From Bacillota bacterium (GTDB lineage Bacteria > Bacillota > Limnochordia > Darwinibacteriales > Darwinibacteriaceae): a stretch of 60,730 bases of DNA. The first letter of the stretch is position 1; the number at the start of each line of letters is the position of its first letter. The stretch covers positions 1 to 60,730 of the forward strand of contig DURQ01000005.1 of the NCBI GenBank assembly GCA_012840725.1, read 5' to 3'. The position numbers and the translations under genes are program-made. Below, in pieces: positions 7,923 to 15,991 of the stretch. A model generated the notes under the pieces. It searched no databases, had not been told where the DNA came from, and was given only the letters and a program-made list of their open reading frames with translations.

Positions 7923-9642
7923 GGCATACACCTCCCGGAAGCCTGTCCAAAATGAACTTGGCATTCATGGGCCTTCCGTCATAGCGCCTGATGCTGCCAT
8001 CAGGTTTCCAGGCGAAACGGGAAGCAATGAGATCTTCAAGCTGGCCCGAGTAATTCGCCTCCACGATGAACTTGCGGGCCGGTTTCTGGAGCAGCGCCGC
8101 CAAGCTCTTGGGCAGTGGGAAGACCTGGGGCAGGTGCACTCCCTGCGCCCGGCAGCCTTGGCTGTTCAGAATCTCCACAGCCTCAGCCACAGCCCCTTTG
8201 GTGGAACCAAAGCCGATCAGCATGAGCTCCGGTTCGTCGGCGCCGCAGAGGACAGGATCAAGGGCGTTCTCTTCCACCAGCCTCTGCTTGGCCATCCGCT
8301 TTTCCATCATCCTGCGGCGGGTCTCCGCGTCTTCTATCAGGTGGCCGTCTTCCCCGTGCTCATCTCCGGCAGTCACCACAAGGCCATCTCCAAACCCTGG
8401 ATAGAGCCGGGGCGAAATGCCGTCATCGGTGCAGCGGTAGCGCAGGTAGTCCGGCCCGGCCTCTGCGCAAGAGACCACCCTACCGCGCTTGATTTCGATC
8501 CTGCTGAGATCGAATGGCGGCACGGTAACATAGGAATCCGCAAGGTGCTGATCGCTTAAGACCACCACCGGCATCTGGTACTCTTCTGCCAAGTTGAAAG
8601 CATGGGCCATGAGGTAGAAGGCTTCTTCCACATCGCCCGGAGCCAAGACAGCTCGAGGGAAGTCGCCAAAGGACATGGCCACAGCGCAGCGCAGGTCTCC
8701 CTGCTCCGTTCGGGTGGGCAGGCCCGTACTCGGGCCGGGGCGCATGGCATCGATAACCACTATCGGGATCTCTGCAGAGCCGGCGAAGCTCAGAGCCTCG
8801 GTCATCAAGGCGAAGCCTCCGCCAGAGGTAGCAGTCATGGCCCGCACTCCCGCAAAACTAGCGCCGATAGCCATGTTGATCGCCGCAATCTCATCCTCGG
8901 CCTGCTCCATGATCACCCTGGCGATTCTGCCGTGTTCAGAAATGAACTCGGTCACGCCCGTAGACGGAGTCATGGGGTAGGCACTCATGAACTTCACCCC
9001 GGCGGCCAGGGCACCGAGGGGCAGGGCGTCGTTGCCCCTCAGCACTAACCGGGGCTCGCTGCCTTGAGGCTTGGCGGGTACAGCTCGCTCTCTTGTAAGC
9101 TCGCGCACGCGGGCGAAACCAGCGGAAGCGACGCTCTGGTTCCCCTGTACTATGGCCTCGCCTTTTTCGGCAAACATCAAGGCCAGAGTCTCATGGAGAA
9201 CGGCGATTTCTTCGCTGAGAAGCGCCCACACTGCTCCCGCCGCGACAGAGTTAGCCATGATCTTGGGCTGTCCCAGTTCCTCGGCGATGCGGGCGAAGGG
9301 CAGACCGATACAGTTGGGCTTTTCTACTAGTGTTTTTGCGTCTTGACCTAAAACATCTGGATCGTAGATAACCACACCGCCCGGTTTCACTTCGCCTAGT
9401 TCCCGAGTGATCGTGGCTTCATCGAGGGCAACTAACACGTCAAGGTCGTTCTCCCAGGAGGCCACCGGCCGATCCGCTAAACGGATTTGGATGAAATTGT
9501 GACCGCCGCGGATGCGGGATTCGTAATCCTGATGGGCGAACAGATGCCAGCCTTCCTGTGTGGCGGCCCTGATCAGGATCGTACCGATGGACACCAGACC
9601 CTGCCCAGCTTGTCCTCCAATCTTGATGTTTAGGGTCTGCAT
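7912..9642 (-). CDS. korA: 2-oxoacid:ferredoxin oxidoreductase, fused gamma-alpha subunit
   Basis: A 576-residue fusion of the gamma domain (residues ~1-180, GGQAGQGLVSIGTI for nucleotide/CoA handling and YESRIRGGHNF) and the alpha domain (from ~200, GNDALPLGALAAGVKFMSAY followed by PMTPSTGV). This fused order is normal for KorA-type enzymes. It partners the downstream KorB. It starts 16 bases after the rubrerythrin stop and is almost certainly in the same transcript, an arrangement that pairs an oxygen-labile enzyme with a peroxide-scavenging protein. Confidence 0.93.
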   Translation of the reverse strand: MQTLNIKIGGQAGQGLVSIGTILIRAATQEGWHLFAHQDYESRIRGGHNFIQIRLADRPVASWENDLDVLVALDEATITRELGEVKPGGVVIYDPDVLGQDAKTLVEKPNCIGLPFARIAEELGQPKIMANSVAAGAVWALLSEEIAVLHETLALMFAEKGEAIVQGNQSVASAGFARVRELTRERAVPAKPQGSEPRLVLRGNDALPLGALAAGVKFMSAYPMTPSTGVTEFISEHGRIARVIMEQAEDEIAAINMAIGASFAGVRAMTATSGGGFALMTEALSFAGSAEIPIVVIDAMRPGPSTGLPTRTEQGDLRCAVAMSFGDFPRAVLAPGDVEEAFYLMAHAFNLAEEYQMPVVVLSDQHLADSYVTVPPFDLSRIEIKRGRVVSCAEAGPDYLRYRCTDDGISPRLYPGFGDGLVVTAGDEHGEDGHLIEDAETRRRMMEKRMAKQRLVEENALDPVLCGADEPELMLIGFGSTKGAVAEAVEILNSQGCRAQGVHLPQVFPLPKSLAALLQKPARKFIVEANYSGQLEDLIASRFAWKPDGSIRRYDGRPMNAKFILDRLPGGVCHGS

Positions 9643-9657
9643 TTTCAGCCTCCCTGC

Positions 9658-10161
9658 TTAAAAAGCACGCAGCTGGCTCTGTTTTGCTCCACAAACGGGG
9701 CACTTCTCCGGAGCATCGCCTTCATGCGTCCAGCCGCAGATCTCGCAAACGTAGACCGTGCCGAGCTCGATGTCCTTCTCCTCCATGACAACCTGTTTGG
9801 CGTCGCGGTACATATCGGCATGGATCTTTTCAGCTTCCAGGGCGTAATGGGTCGAGCGGACAGCGCCCTTCTCCTGCTGCAGCTCGGCTACAACTTTGTA
9901 GGCAGGATACATCTCTTCGATTTCATACGTCTCGCCCTCATAGGCAGACTGGAGGTTAGCGACGGAATCATTGATGCCGCCCAGCTCCTTCAGGTGGTTG
10001 CGAGCATGTACGAGCTCAGCGTAGGCAATGGCCTTGAACAGCTTGGCCACATTGGGGTAGCCCTCTTTTTCCGCGATGGCGCTGAAGATCTGGTACTTCA
10101 TGTGCGCCATGCTTTCCCCAGCAAACGCATCTCTCAGGTTCTTCTCGGTCATGATTCTCAT
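9658..10161 (-). CDS. rbr: Rubrerythrin
   Basis: A 167-residue peroxide-reducing di-iron protein. The N-terminal four-helix part has the ferritin-like ligands (Glu in AFAGESMAHMKY, Glu/His in AYAELVHARNHL, a second ExxH in ALEAEKIHADMY). The C-terminal rubredoxin domain has both iron-binding Cys pairs (YVCEICGWTHEG and EKCPVCGAKQ). The ATG at 10161 follows AGGAGGG; an in-frame ATG three codons later is less well spaced. First gene of the rbr-korA-korB operon, with a promoter and PerR-like box immediately upstream. Confidence 0.95.
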   Translation of the reverse strand: MRIMTEKNLRDAFAGESMAHMKYQIFSAIAEKEGYPNVAKLFKAIAYAELVHARNHLKELGGINDSVANLQSAYEGETYEIEEMYPAYKVVAELQQEKGAVRSTHYALEAEKIHADMYRDAKQVVMEEKDIELGTVYVCEICGWTHEGDAPEKCPVCGAKQSQLRAF

Positions 10162-10186
10162 CTGGAAAGTCCCTCCTAACTGGTAT

Positions 10187-10226
10187 TGCTAATGATTACT
10201 ATACCATGCTGGCCTTTTACTGGCAA
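10187..10226 (-). promoter_or_regulatory. rbr promoter with overlapping PerR/Fur-like box
   Basis: On the minus strand, TTGCCA (10226-10221) and TATAGT (10203-10198) are separated by 17 bases, a good sigma-A promoter. Overlapping the -10 is TAGTAATCATTAGCA (10201-10187), which matches 11 of the 14 defined positions of the PerR consensus TTATAATNATTATAA. Peroxide de-repression of rbr-kor is the natural reading. A Fur-type regulator is the main alternative. Confidence 0.55.
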
Positions 10227-10300
10227 TACACTGTTGCTATACATTCGTAACAAGCCAACTACTAGATGCAGGGCGGAAACACTTGTTTTGGGCAGTTTGT

Positions 10301-10329
10301 TGTGGGTAACCTGTGCATAATGTGGATAA
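10301..10329 (-). other. Three tandem DnaA boxes
   Basis: Reading leftwards from 10329 are TTATCCACA (perfect consensus), TTATGCACA (fits TTATNCACA) and, after two bases, TTACCCACA (one mismatch), all in the same orientation within 29 bases. They begin two bases after the stop codon of the 226-residue gene and lie ~95 bases upstream of the rbr -10. No dnaA/dnaN genes or AT-rich unwinding region are nearby, so this is not an obvious replication origin. Confidence 0.65.
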
Positions 10330-11010
10330 CTAACTTACTTGATGAAGTAATTCTCTCCCGCGCCGGCCGATTTCCCTGATCAGGCCGGCCTGCTTCAGAG
10401 TGTAGGTCACCCGCCGCGCCTTGAAGACGGGCACCTTCAGAGCGCAGGCCAGCTCACTGTTGGTGAACTCGGCAGGCAGGCCCTCGGGCAGCAGGTCAAG
10501 GTAGTCCTGGGCGGAGTGGAAAGCCCTCGTCTCCACCACTTCTACCAAGACCCGATCGACTATGCTCACCCCCCTTCTGCGCCAACTGCCCTGGCCGTCG
10601 GCACAGCGAATCTCTTCCTCGACTACCAGGGCAGCTTCTATGGTCAAATTGGGATGCAGCAAGAGATGCGGAATGCTCACCAGTTCCGCAAACAGATCGT
10701 AGATATCCCCCCGCTTTGGGGACTTCCTCCGGCTCAGCACCTCTCCGGTCTCCGGGGCTACTTTGGTGATCCGGCGTTCCACACCGATCGGATACACCAG
10801 CTGCAGCTTGTAACCTTGGAGAAGGCTCTCCAACTTACTGCGGATGGCCGCAAAGTTCCTGGTCTGGATCTCCACCAAGCGCTCGGGCTGGATGAGATCT
10901 ATCCAGTAACCCTCCACGCAGCCCTCGCAGATATCCCCGGGCTGGCGGTAGTATTCCTTTAAACCGGCATGCAGAGAGCCTTCATTATGGGTGCCGATCA
11001 ACGCACTCAA
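10330..11010 (-). CDS. Uncharacterised protein: nuclease-like N-terminus plus C-terminal winged helix
   Basis: A 226-residue protein I cannot name. The first ~90 residues have a pattern seen in PD-(D/E)xK-fold nucleases: a Glu in an N-terminal helix (HNEGSLHAGLKEYY, Glu10), an Asp on a strand (GYWIDLIQ, Asp38) and E-x-Q on the next strand (RLVEIQTRNF, Glu47/Gln49). A middle charged segment (RRKSPKRGDIYDLF) follows. The last ~60 residues resemble a winged helix (FTNSELACALKVPVFKARRV plus TYTLKQAGLI). There is no signal or membrane segment. It overlaps the permease stop by four bases, so the two are co-translated. Nuclease fold is an inference; DNA or RNA binding is plausible. Confidence 0.6.
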   Translation of the reverse strand: MSALIGTHNEGSLHAGLKEYYRQPGDICEGCVEGYWIDLIQPERLVEIQTRNFAAIRSKLESLLQGYKLQLVYPIGVERRITKVAPETGEVLSRRKSPKRGDIYDLFAELVSIPHLLLHPNLTIEAALVVEEEIRCADGQGSWRRRGVSIVDRVLVEVVETRAFHSAQDYLDLLPEGLPAEFTNSELACALKVPVFKARRVTYTLKQAGLIREIGRRGRELLHQVS

Positions 11011-12344
11011 CTCCAGAGGAGCCAGATCAAGATGTAACCGGTGGTGACAGCAGCCAAGGTAAAGGGAACACCCATGCGCATGAACTGGCCGGCGCTCACT
11101 TCATGGCCCTCCTTGCGAAGCAGGCCGATACCGGTGATGTTGGCTGAGGCACCGATAGGAGTCAGGTTGCCTCCCAGAGTCGCCCCGCACAGCAGGCCGA
11201 AGTAGAGCAGGTTCGGTTCCACGCCCATGATGGCTGCAACCCCGCCGACTACGGGCAGCATGGTAGCCACATAGGGAATATTGTCCACGAAAGCGGAGAT
11301 CAACACGGACATCCAGACGATGAGGGTATAGACAACAAACACGTTACCCTGCCCGGTGCGGGCGATAAAAGCGGCAAACCTTTCGATAACGCCAGCCTGC
11401 GTCAGTCCACCGACCACAACAAAGAGGCCCATGAGCAGCAGCAGGGTGAAAAGGTCGATGTCCTTGATGGCCTTCATGCTCTGCTCCAGGGTGCCTCCCC
11501 GAGCAAGATCCCTGATCAGGCCAACAACGAAGAGAGCGACACAGATCAAGCCGTTTGTGATCGCGGGCTTCTCTGGGATAAAGGAAGCCAGGATCAGAAG
11601 CACGATCATAAGTACAAGAAGGAAACCAGGGAAACGGTCCTCCACTGGAGTGCGCTCTTGGGGCTGCACCGCGCCGGTCATGGAACGCAGGGTAAAGTAG
11701 AGGATAACCGTCGCGGCTATGGCACCGAGCTGCACGATCCAGAACATGCCCGGCCTGCCCTGAATCCAGAAGAAATCCAGAAAATCCAGGTTAGCGTAAC
11801 CGCCCAGCAGGATGGAGGTAGCGTCGCCTACCAAAGTGGCCGCACCCTGCAGGTTAGAGGCAATGGCCACGGCGATAACACTTGGCACTGGCGAGATACC
11901 CTGCTTTTTGGAGATGCTGATGGCCACGGGCGCCACGATCAGAACCGTCGCCACGTTATCCACGAAGGCAGAAATGATACCGGAGAACAGCGATAGAGCC
12001 ACGACTGCCCAGCGCACAGTCGGGGTTTTTTCCAGAATCAGATCGGCCAACAAGGCCGGCATGCGTGACTCGATGAAGAGTGAAACGATCCCCATCGTTC
12101 CGGCGATCATCAAAATAACGTTCCAATCAATGAATCCAAAAACCGTGTTCAGCGGGACGATGCCGACGGCGACGAATATTCCTGCAGACACCAGCGCTAT
12201 GTACGGTCTGTACCGAGGAAGCAGCAGAAGCAAGATGTATGTGATAGCGAACAGTGCGATGGCCAACGTCTGCAAAGCGATAACTTCCTTTCCAGTCTTG
12301 TATTCCCTTTTTGGTCCTTTCTGTTGGTTCTCCTTTCGGGGCAC
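11007..12344 (-). CDS. ArsB/NhaD/SLC13-superfamily ion permease
   Basis: A ~445-residue inner-membrane transporter with 10-12 hydrophobic segments of the ion-transporter superfamily (ArsB, NhaD, CitMHS). The two inverted-repeat halves each carry the family hairpin motif: SAFVDNVATVLIVAPV in the first half and SAFVDNIPYVATMLPV in the second, and each is followed by a GNL/SNL loop (IASNLQGAATLVGDAT; LGGNLTPIGASANI). The annotated GTG at 12344 has a poorly spaced site; a TTG at 12275 (residue 24, right before the first membrane span) follows AGGAAG by eight bases and may be the true start. Substrate (Na+, arsenite or an organic anion) is not evident; no ars genes are nearby. Confidence 0.82.
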   Translation of the reverse strand: MPRKENQQKGPKREYKTGKEVIALQTLAIALFAITYILLLLLPRYRPYIALVSAGIFVAVGIVPLNTVFGFIDWNVILMIAGTMGIVSLFIESRMPALLADLILEKTPTVRWAVVALSLFSGIISAFVDNVATVLIVAPVAISISKKQGISPVPSVIAVAIASNLQGAATLVGDATSILLGGYANLDFLDFFWIQGRPGMFWIVQLGAIAATVILYFTLRSMTGAVQPQERTPVEDRFPGFLLVLMIVLLILASFIPEKPAITNGLICVALFVVGLIRDLARGGTLEQSMKAIKDIDLFTLLLLMGLFVVVGGLTQAGVIERFAAFIARTGQGNVFVVYTLIVWMSVLISAFVDNIPYVATMLPVVGGVAAIMGVEPNLLYFGLLCGATLGGNLTPIGASANITGIGLLRKEGHEVSAGQFMRMGVPFTLAAVTTGYILIWLLWS

Positions 12345-12422
12345 GATTCCTGCTTTGAAGGGATATGGCAGTGCGGAGCGTAATTAGGGCAGAGAACACG
12401 CTGATACGGAGGTGCAGGAATT

Positions 12423-13580
12423 ATGCAAGATGCAGATGGAAAAGTGCTGCGCTTCGGCATGGTAGGCGGAGGAGTGGGATCCTTTATCGGTCATGTGCAC
12501 CGCAAGGGGGCGGAGTTCGACGACCAAGCTAAGCTGGTGGCTGGCTGTTTCTCCAGCAATTTCGAACGTACCCTGAACACCGGAGCCCAGCTGGGGTTGG
12601 ACCGTTCACGGCTCTACCGCGACCATTTGGAAATGGCCGAAAAAGAGGCGGCTCGAGAAGACGGTATTGACTACGTGATCATCTGTACTCCGAACTACGC
12701 CCATTATGCCGCGGCCAAGGCCTTTCTCCAACAGGGGATCAACGTCGTCTGCGACAAACCGCTCACCGTAACGGTCGAAGAAGCGGAAGAACTCGCTCGG
12801 CTGGCCGATGAGAAGGGGCTGCTCTTCGGCGTAACCTACGCCTACTCCCAGTGCCCCGCAGTGAAACATGCCCAGCAGATGGTGAGAAACGGCGATCTTG
12901 GCGACATCCAGGTAGTAGTGGCTGAGTATCCCATGGGTTCGCTGGCTGCTCCTGTGGAACTTGAGGGCAAGATGCCCTGGCGCATGGATCCCCAGTACAC
13001 GGGCATATCCAACTGCGTTGGTGATATCGGCACACACGTCGAACACACTGTTTCATACATCACCGGGCTGGAGATCAGTGAGCTCTGCGCCCGCCTTGAC
13101 AACTTCGGCGGGAAGAACCGCGCCCTGGATACCAACGCCCACATCCTGCTCAAGTACAAGTTTGGGGCGGTGGGCAACTACTGGTGTTCCCAGGTGGCCA
13201 TCGGCTATGACAACCCCCTGCGGGTGCGTGTCTTCGGCAGCAAGGCCGCTATCGAATGGTGCCAGGAGATTCCCAACTACCTGATCGTGCGGAAATTAGG
13301 CGAACCTCCGCAGCTCCTTGCTCGGGGCCATTCCTACCTCTATCCAGAAGCGGGACAGATGACCCGCCTTGCCGCTGGCCATTCGGAGGGTTACTACGAG
13401 ATGTTCGCCAACTTCTATGCGAAGTTCAACAGCGCCCTCCTCAAACGCAAACAAGGCCTGCCGCTGACGGAGGAAGATCTAGACTTCCCCGATGTGAAGG
13501 CCGGCCTGCGGGGCGTCAAATTCGTCAGCCGCTGTGTAGAGAGTTCCAAGCAAGGTTCTGTCTGGCTGAAATTCGACTAG
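12423..13580 (+). CDS. Gfo/Idh/MocA-family NAD(P)-dependent oxidoreductase (copy 1)
   Basis: A 385-residue sugar/cyclitol dehydrogenase-type protein. The Rossmann motif GMVGGGVGSFIGHVH (residues ~13-27) binds NAD(P). The active-site Lys is in CDKPLTVTVEEAEEL, and the C-terminal half shows CVGDIGTHVEHTVSYITGLE, which contains the usual catalytic Asp/His. The ATG follows GGAGGTG. The gene starts the rightward cluster 12.4-17 kb and closely resembles the copy at 14797-15975. The family oxidises or reduces inositols, glucosides or aminosugars; the particular substrate is unknown. Confidence 0.9.
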   Translation: MQDADGKVLRFGMVGGGVGSFIGHVHRKGAEFDDQAKLVAGCFSSNFERTLNTGAQLGLDRSRLYRDHLEMAEKEAAREDGIDYVIICTPNYAHYAAAKAFLQQGINVVCDKPLTVTVEEAEELARLADEKGLLFGVTYAYSQCPAVKHAQQMVRNGDLGDIQVVVAEYPMGSLAAPVELEGKMPWRMDPQYTGISNCVGDIGTHVEHTVSYITGLEISELCARLDNFGGKNRALDTNAHILLKYKFGAVGNYWCSQVAIGYDNPLRVRVFGSKAAIEWCQEIPNYLIVRKLGEPPQLLARGHSYLYPEAGQMTRLAAGHSEGYYEMFANFYAKFNSALLKRKQGLPLTEEDLDFPDVKAGLRGVKFVSRCVESSKQGSVWLKFD

Positions 13581-13592
13581 GAGTTGACACAG

Positions 13593-14675
13593 GTGAAAAA
13601 GAGACAAAAAGGTTCCCGAAAAGCCAGAACGGTGAAGATCGCCCTCTTGGTGCTGCTCGCGGTCGCGGTGGTTTTTGCCGGCATGTCCATGGCCGGCATG
13701 AAGCTGATCCTCGACTCCGAGTTTGGACGTTTTGACCGTCCAGATCCAGCGACCACGGTAGAGATGCACCACAGCGACTTAACCGAGAACTACCCCCTGG
13801 AGCTGGTCAGTTTCCTTTCAGGGAAGAACCGCCTCCAGGGTTACCTCTACCCCACCGCAGACAGCCCCGGGCTCGTGGTAGTGGCTCACGGGCTGGGCGG
13901 CGGTGCGGACAGCTATCTGCCCCAGATCAGGTACTTTCTAGACAAGGGCTGGAGTGTGTTCGCCTATGATGCCACCGCCTGCTACGATAGCGAAGGCGAA
14001 GCAGTTCGGGGGTTCCCCCAAGGAATCCTTGATCTCCATGCCGCCCTGCGGTTTGTGGAAAGCAGACCTGATCTGGCGGAGCTTCCCGTCGTGATCTTTG
14101 GCCACAGCTGGGGAGGCTACTCCGCGGCCAATGTTCTCCATTATGATCACGATATCGCGGGCATCGTTGCTGTCGCTGCGCCAAGCTCAGCAGCGGAGAT
14201 GATCGTAGAGCAGGGGCGTCAGATGATGGGCTGGCTCATGGACACCCAGCGCCCCTTTGTCTGGCTGTATCAGGTCATGCTCTTCGGGAAGGCGGCGCTG
14301 CTCGACGGGGAAGCTGCTCTGAACAAGGCAGGTGTTCCCGCGCTGATCGTCCACGGCACAGGAGATAAGGTCGTGTTCTTTGACGGGAGCGGCATCATAA
14401 GCAAGAAAGACCGGATCATCAACCCCAAGGTGCAGTTCCTGGCCATCGATGAGGAAGGACGCAATGGGCATAACAGCATCCTCCTTTCCCGGGAGGCCAT
14501 CGCTTACGCCAGCGACCGCAACGCCGAGCTGCGCGCCCTGTCCGAACAGTATGGAGGCGAAATTCCCTACGAGGTGCAGCGGGAGTTCTTTGCCAAGATA
14601 GATAAGGAGCAGGCCAATGAGCTTAACCTGGAGCTCATGGAGACCATCCACAACTTCTTCCTGAGCTGCCTGTAG
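13593..14675 (+). CDS. Membrane-anchored alpha/beta hydrolase
   Basis: A ~360-residue serine hydrolase. A basic N-terminus and one membrane span (residues ~14-35) anchor it, with the catalytic domain outside. The oxyanion region is VVVAHGLGGGADS, the nucleophile elbow is FGHSWGGYSA, the Asp region is VHGTGDKVVF and the His is in GRNGHNSILL. I chose the GTG at 13593, nine bases after AGGAG; the in-frame TTG at 13584 would sit on the ribosome-binding site. It is 12 bases after the first Gfo/Idh gene, so co-transcribed. Esterase/acyl hydrolase activity is likely, substrate unknown. Confidence 0.85.
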   Translation: MKKRQKGSRKARTVKIALLVLLAVAVVFAGMSMAGMKLILDSEFGRFDRPDPATTVEMHHSDLTENYPLELVSFLSGKNRLQGYLYPTADSPGLVVVAHGLGGGADSYLPQIRYFLDKGWSVFAYDATACYDSEGEAVRGFPQGILDLHAALRFVESRPDLAELPVVIFGHSWGGYSAANVLHYDHDIAGIVAVAAPSSAAEMIVEQGRQMMGWLMDTQRPFVWLYQVMLFGKAALLDGEAALNKAGVPALIVHGTGDKVVFFDGSGIISKKDRIINPKVQFLAIDEEGRNGHNSILLSREAIAYASDRNAELRALSEQYGGEIPYEVQREFFAKIDKEQANELNLELMETIHNFFLSCL

Positions 14676-14796
14676 AACGCAAGGGCCAGGTGGTGCGACC
14701 GCCGGGCCTTTCGGCACTTAAAACAGCACGGGAAAGGGTTTTCTTTACATTTTGCCTAATATGTTAGCGATCACTAATCGGCATGGAGGTGCAGAT

Positions 14797-15975
14797 ATGA
14801 TCGAGGGAAAAGGGACTAAGACCAAGAGTGGCATGCTCCGTTTCGGCATGGTGGGCGGGGGTACCGGCAGCTTTATTGCCGATGTGCACCGCAAGGCAGC
14901 GCTCTTTGACGGCCAAGCAGAGCTGGCAGCAGGATGCTTCTCCTCCCGGTATGAGCGCACGCTGGAAACTGGAGAGAAATTGGGATTGGACCCGGAACGC
15001 TTGTATCGCGACTTTAACGAAATGGCTCAAAAAGAAGCAGCCCGCCCAGATGGCATCGACTTCGTCATCATTGCCACGCCCAATCATGCCCACTATCCGG
15101 CAGCAAAGGCCTTCCTCCAGAGCGGCATTCACGTGGCCTGCGACAAGCCCCTCACCCTGCGCGTCGAAGAAGCGGAGGAGCTTGCCCAGCTTGCAGAGGA
15201 GAAGGGCCTTTTGTTCTGTGTGACCTACGCCTATTCCCAGTACCCTGTCGTTAAGCATGCGCAGCAGATGGTGAAAAACGGCGACATCGGGGACATCCAT
15301 GTAGTTGTCGCCGAGTACCCCCAGGGCTGGCTGGCGACAGCAGTGGAGCAGGAGGGGAACAAGCAGGCCGCCTGGCGGACGGACCCTGAGAAAACCGGCA
15401 TTTCCAACTGCGTGGGGGATATCGGATCCCACATCGAGAACACGGTATCCTACATCACCGGTCTGGAAATTGACGAGCTCTGCGCCCGGCTGGACGTTTT
15501 TGGCGGTGAGGGGCGCAGCCTGGACACGAACGCCCACATCCTAGTCAAGTACAAAAATGGTGCCGTGGGCAACTACTGGTGCTCCCAGGTGGCCATCGGC
15601 TATGACAACGCCCTCACCGTGCGCATCTTCGGCACCAAGGGTACGATCGAGTGGCGCCAGGAGGATCCGAACTACCTTAAGGTTGTCAAACTGGGCGAGC
15701 CGATCCAGATCCTCTCCCGGGGCAACCCCTACTTCTACCCCGAGGCAGCCCAGATGTCCCGAATCCCTTCGGGGCATCCGGAAGGCTTCTATGAAGCCTT
15801 TGCCAACACCTACCGGAAATTCACCAATGCCCTGCTCAAGCTGGAACAGGGACTCGAACTGACCGAAGACGATCTGGACTTCCCCACTGTGAAGGCTGGC
15901 CTGCAGGGAGTGAAGTTTGTCCACAAATGCGTGGAGAGCTCGAAGAAGGGCTCGGTATGGGTCAAGTTCGATTGA
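14797..15975 (+). CDS. Gfo/Idh/MocA-family NAD(P)-dependent oxidoreductase (copy 2)
   Basis: A 392-residue paralogue of the 12423-13580 gene, nearly collinear from GMVGGGTGSFIADVH to the C-terminal ESSKKGSVWVKFD (ESSKQGSVWLKFD in copy 1). Active-site Lys is in CDKPLTLRVEEAEEL; the ISNCVGDIGSHIENTVSYI block is kept. The start is the ATG at 14797 after GGAGGTG; the longer open frame from 14752 has no ribosome site. A 121-base gap with AT-rich sequence separates it from the hydrolase, so it may have its own promoter. It leads directly into a TIM-barrel isomerase gene, suggesting successive steps on one sugar. Confidence 0.9.
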   Translation: MIEGKGTKTKSGMLRFGMVGGGTGSFIADVHRKAALFDGQAELAAGCFSSRYERTLETGEKLGLDPERLYRDFNEMAQKEAARPDGIDFVIIATPNHAHYPAAKAFLQSGIHVACDKPLTLRVEEAEELAQLAEEKGLLFCVTYAYSQYPVVKHAQQMVKNGDIGDIHVVVAEYPQGWLATAVEQEGNKQAAWRTDPEKTGISNCVGDIGSHIENTVSYITGLEIDELCARLDVFGGEGRSLDTNAHILVKYKNGAVGNYWCSQVAIGYDNALTVRIFGTKGTIEWRQEDPNYLKVVKLGEPIQILSRGNPYFYPEAAQMSRIPSGHPEGFYEAFANTYRKFTNALLKLEQGLELTEDDLDFPTVKAGLQGVKFVHKCVESSKKGSVWVKFD

Positions 15976-15991
15976 GAAGGAGGAGAGCAAG

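Noticed and set aside
10187-10329. Replication origin oriC
   Set aside because: Three DnaA boxes are present but there is no AT-rich unwinding region and no dnaA, dnaN, gyrB or rpmH nearby.
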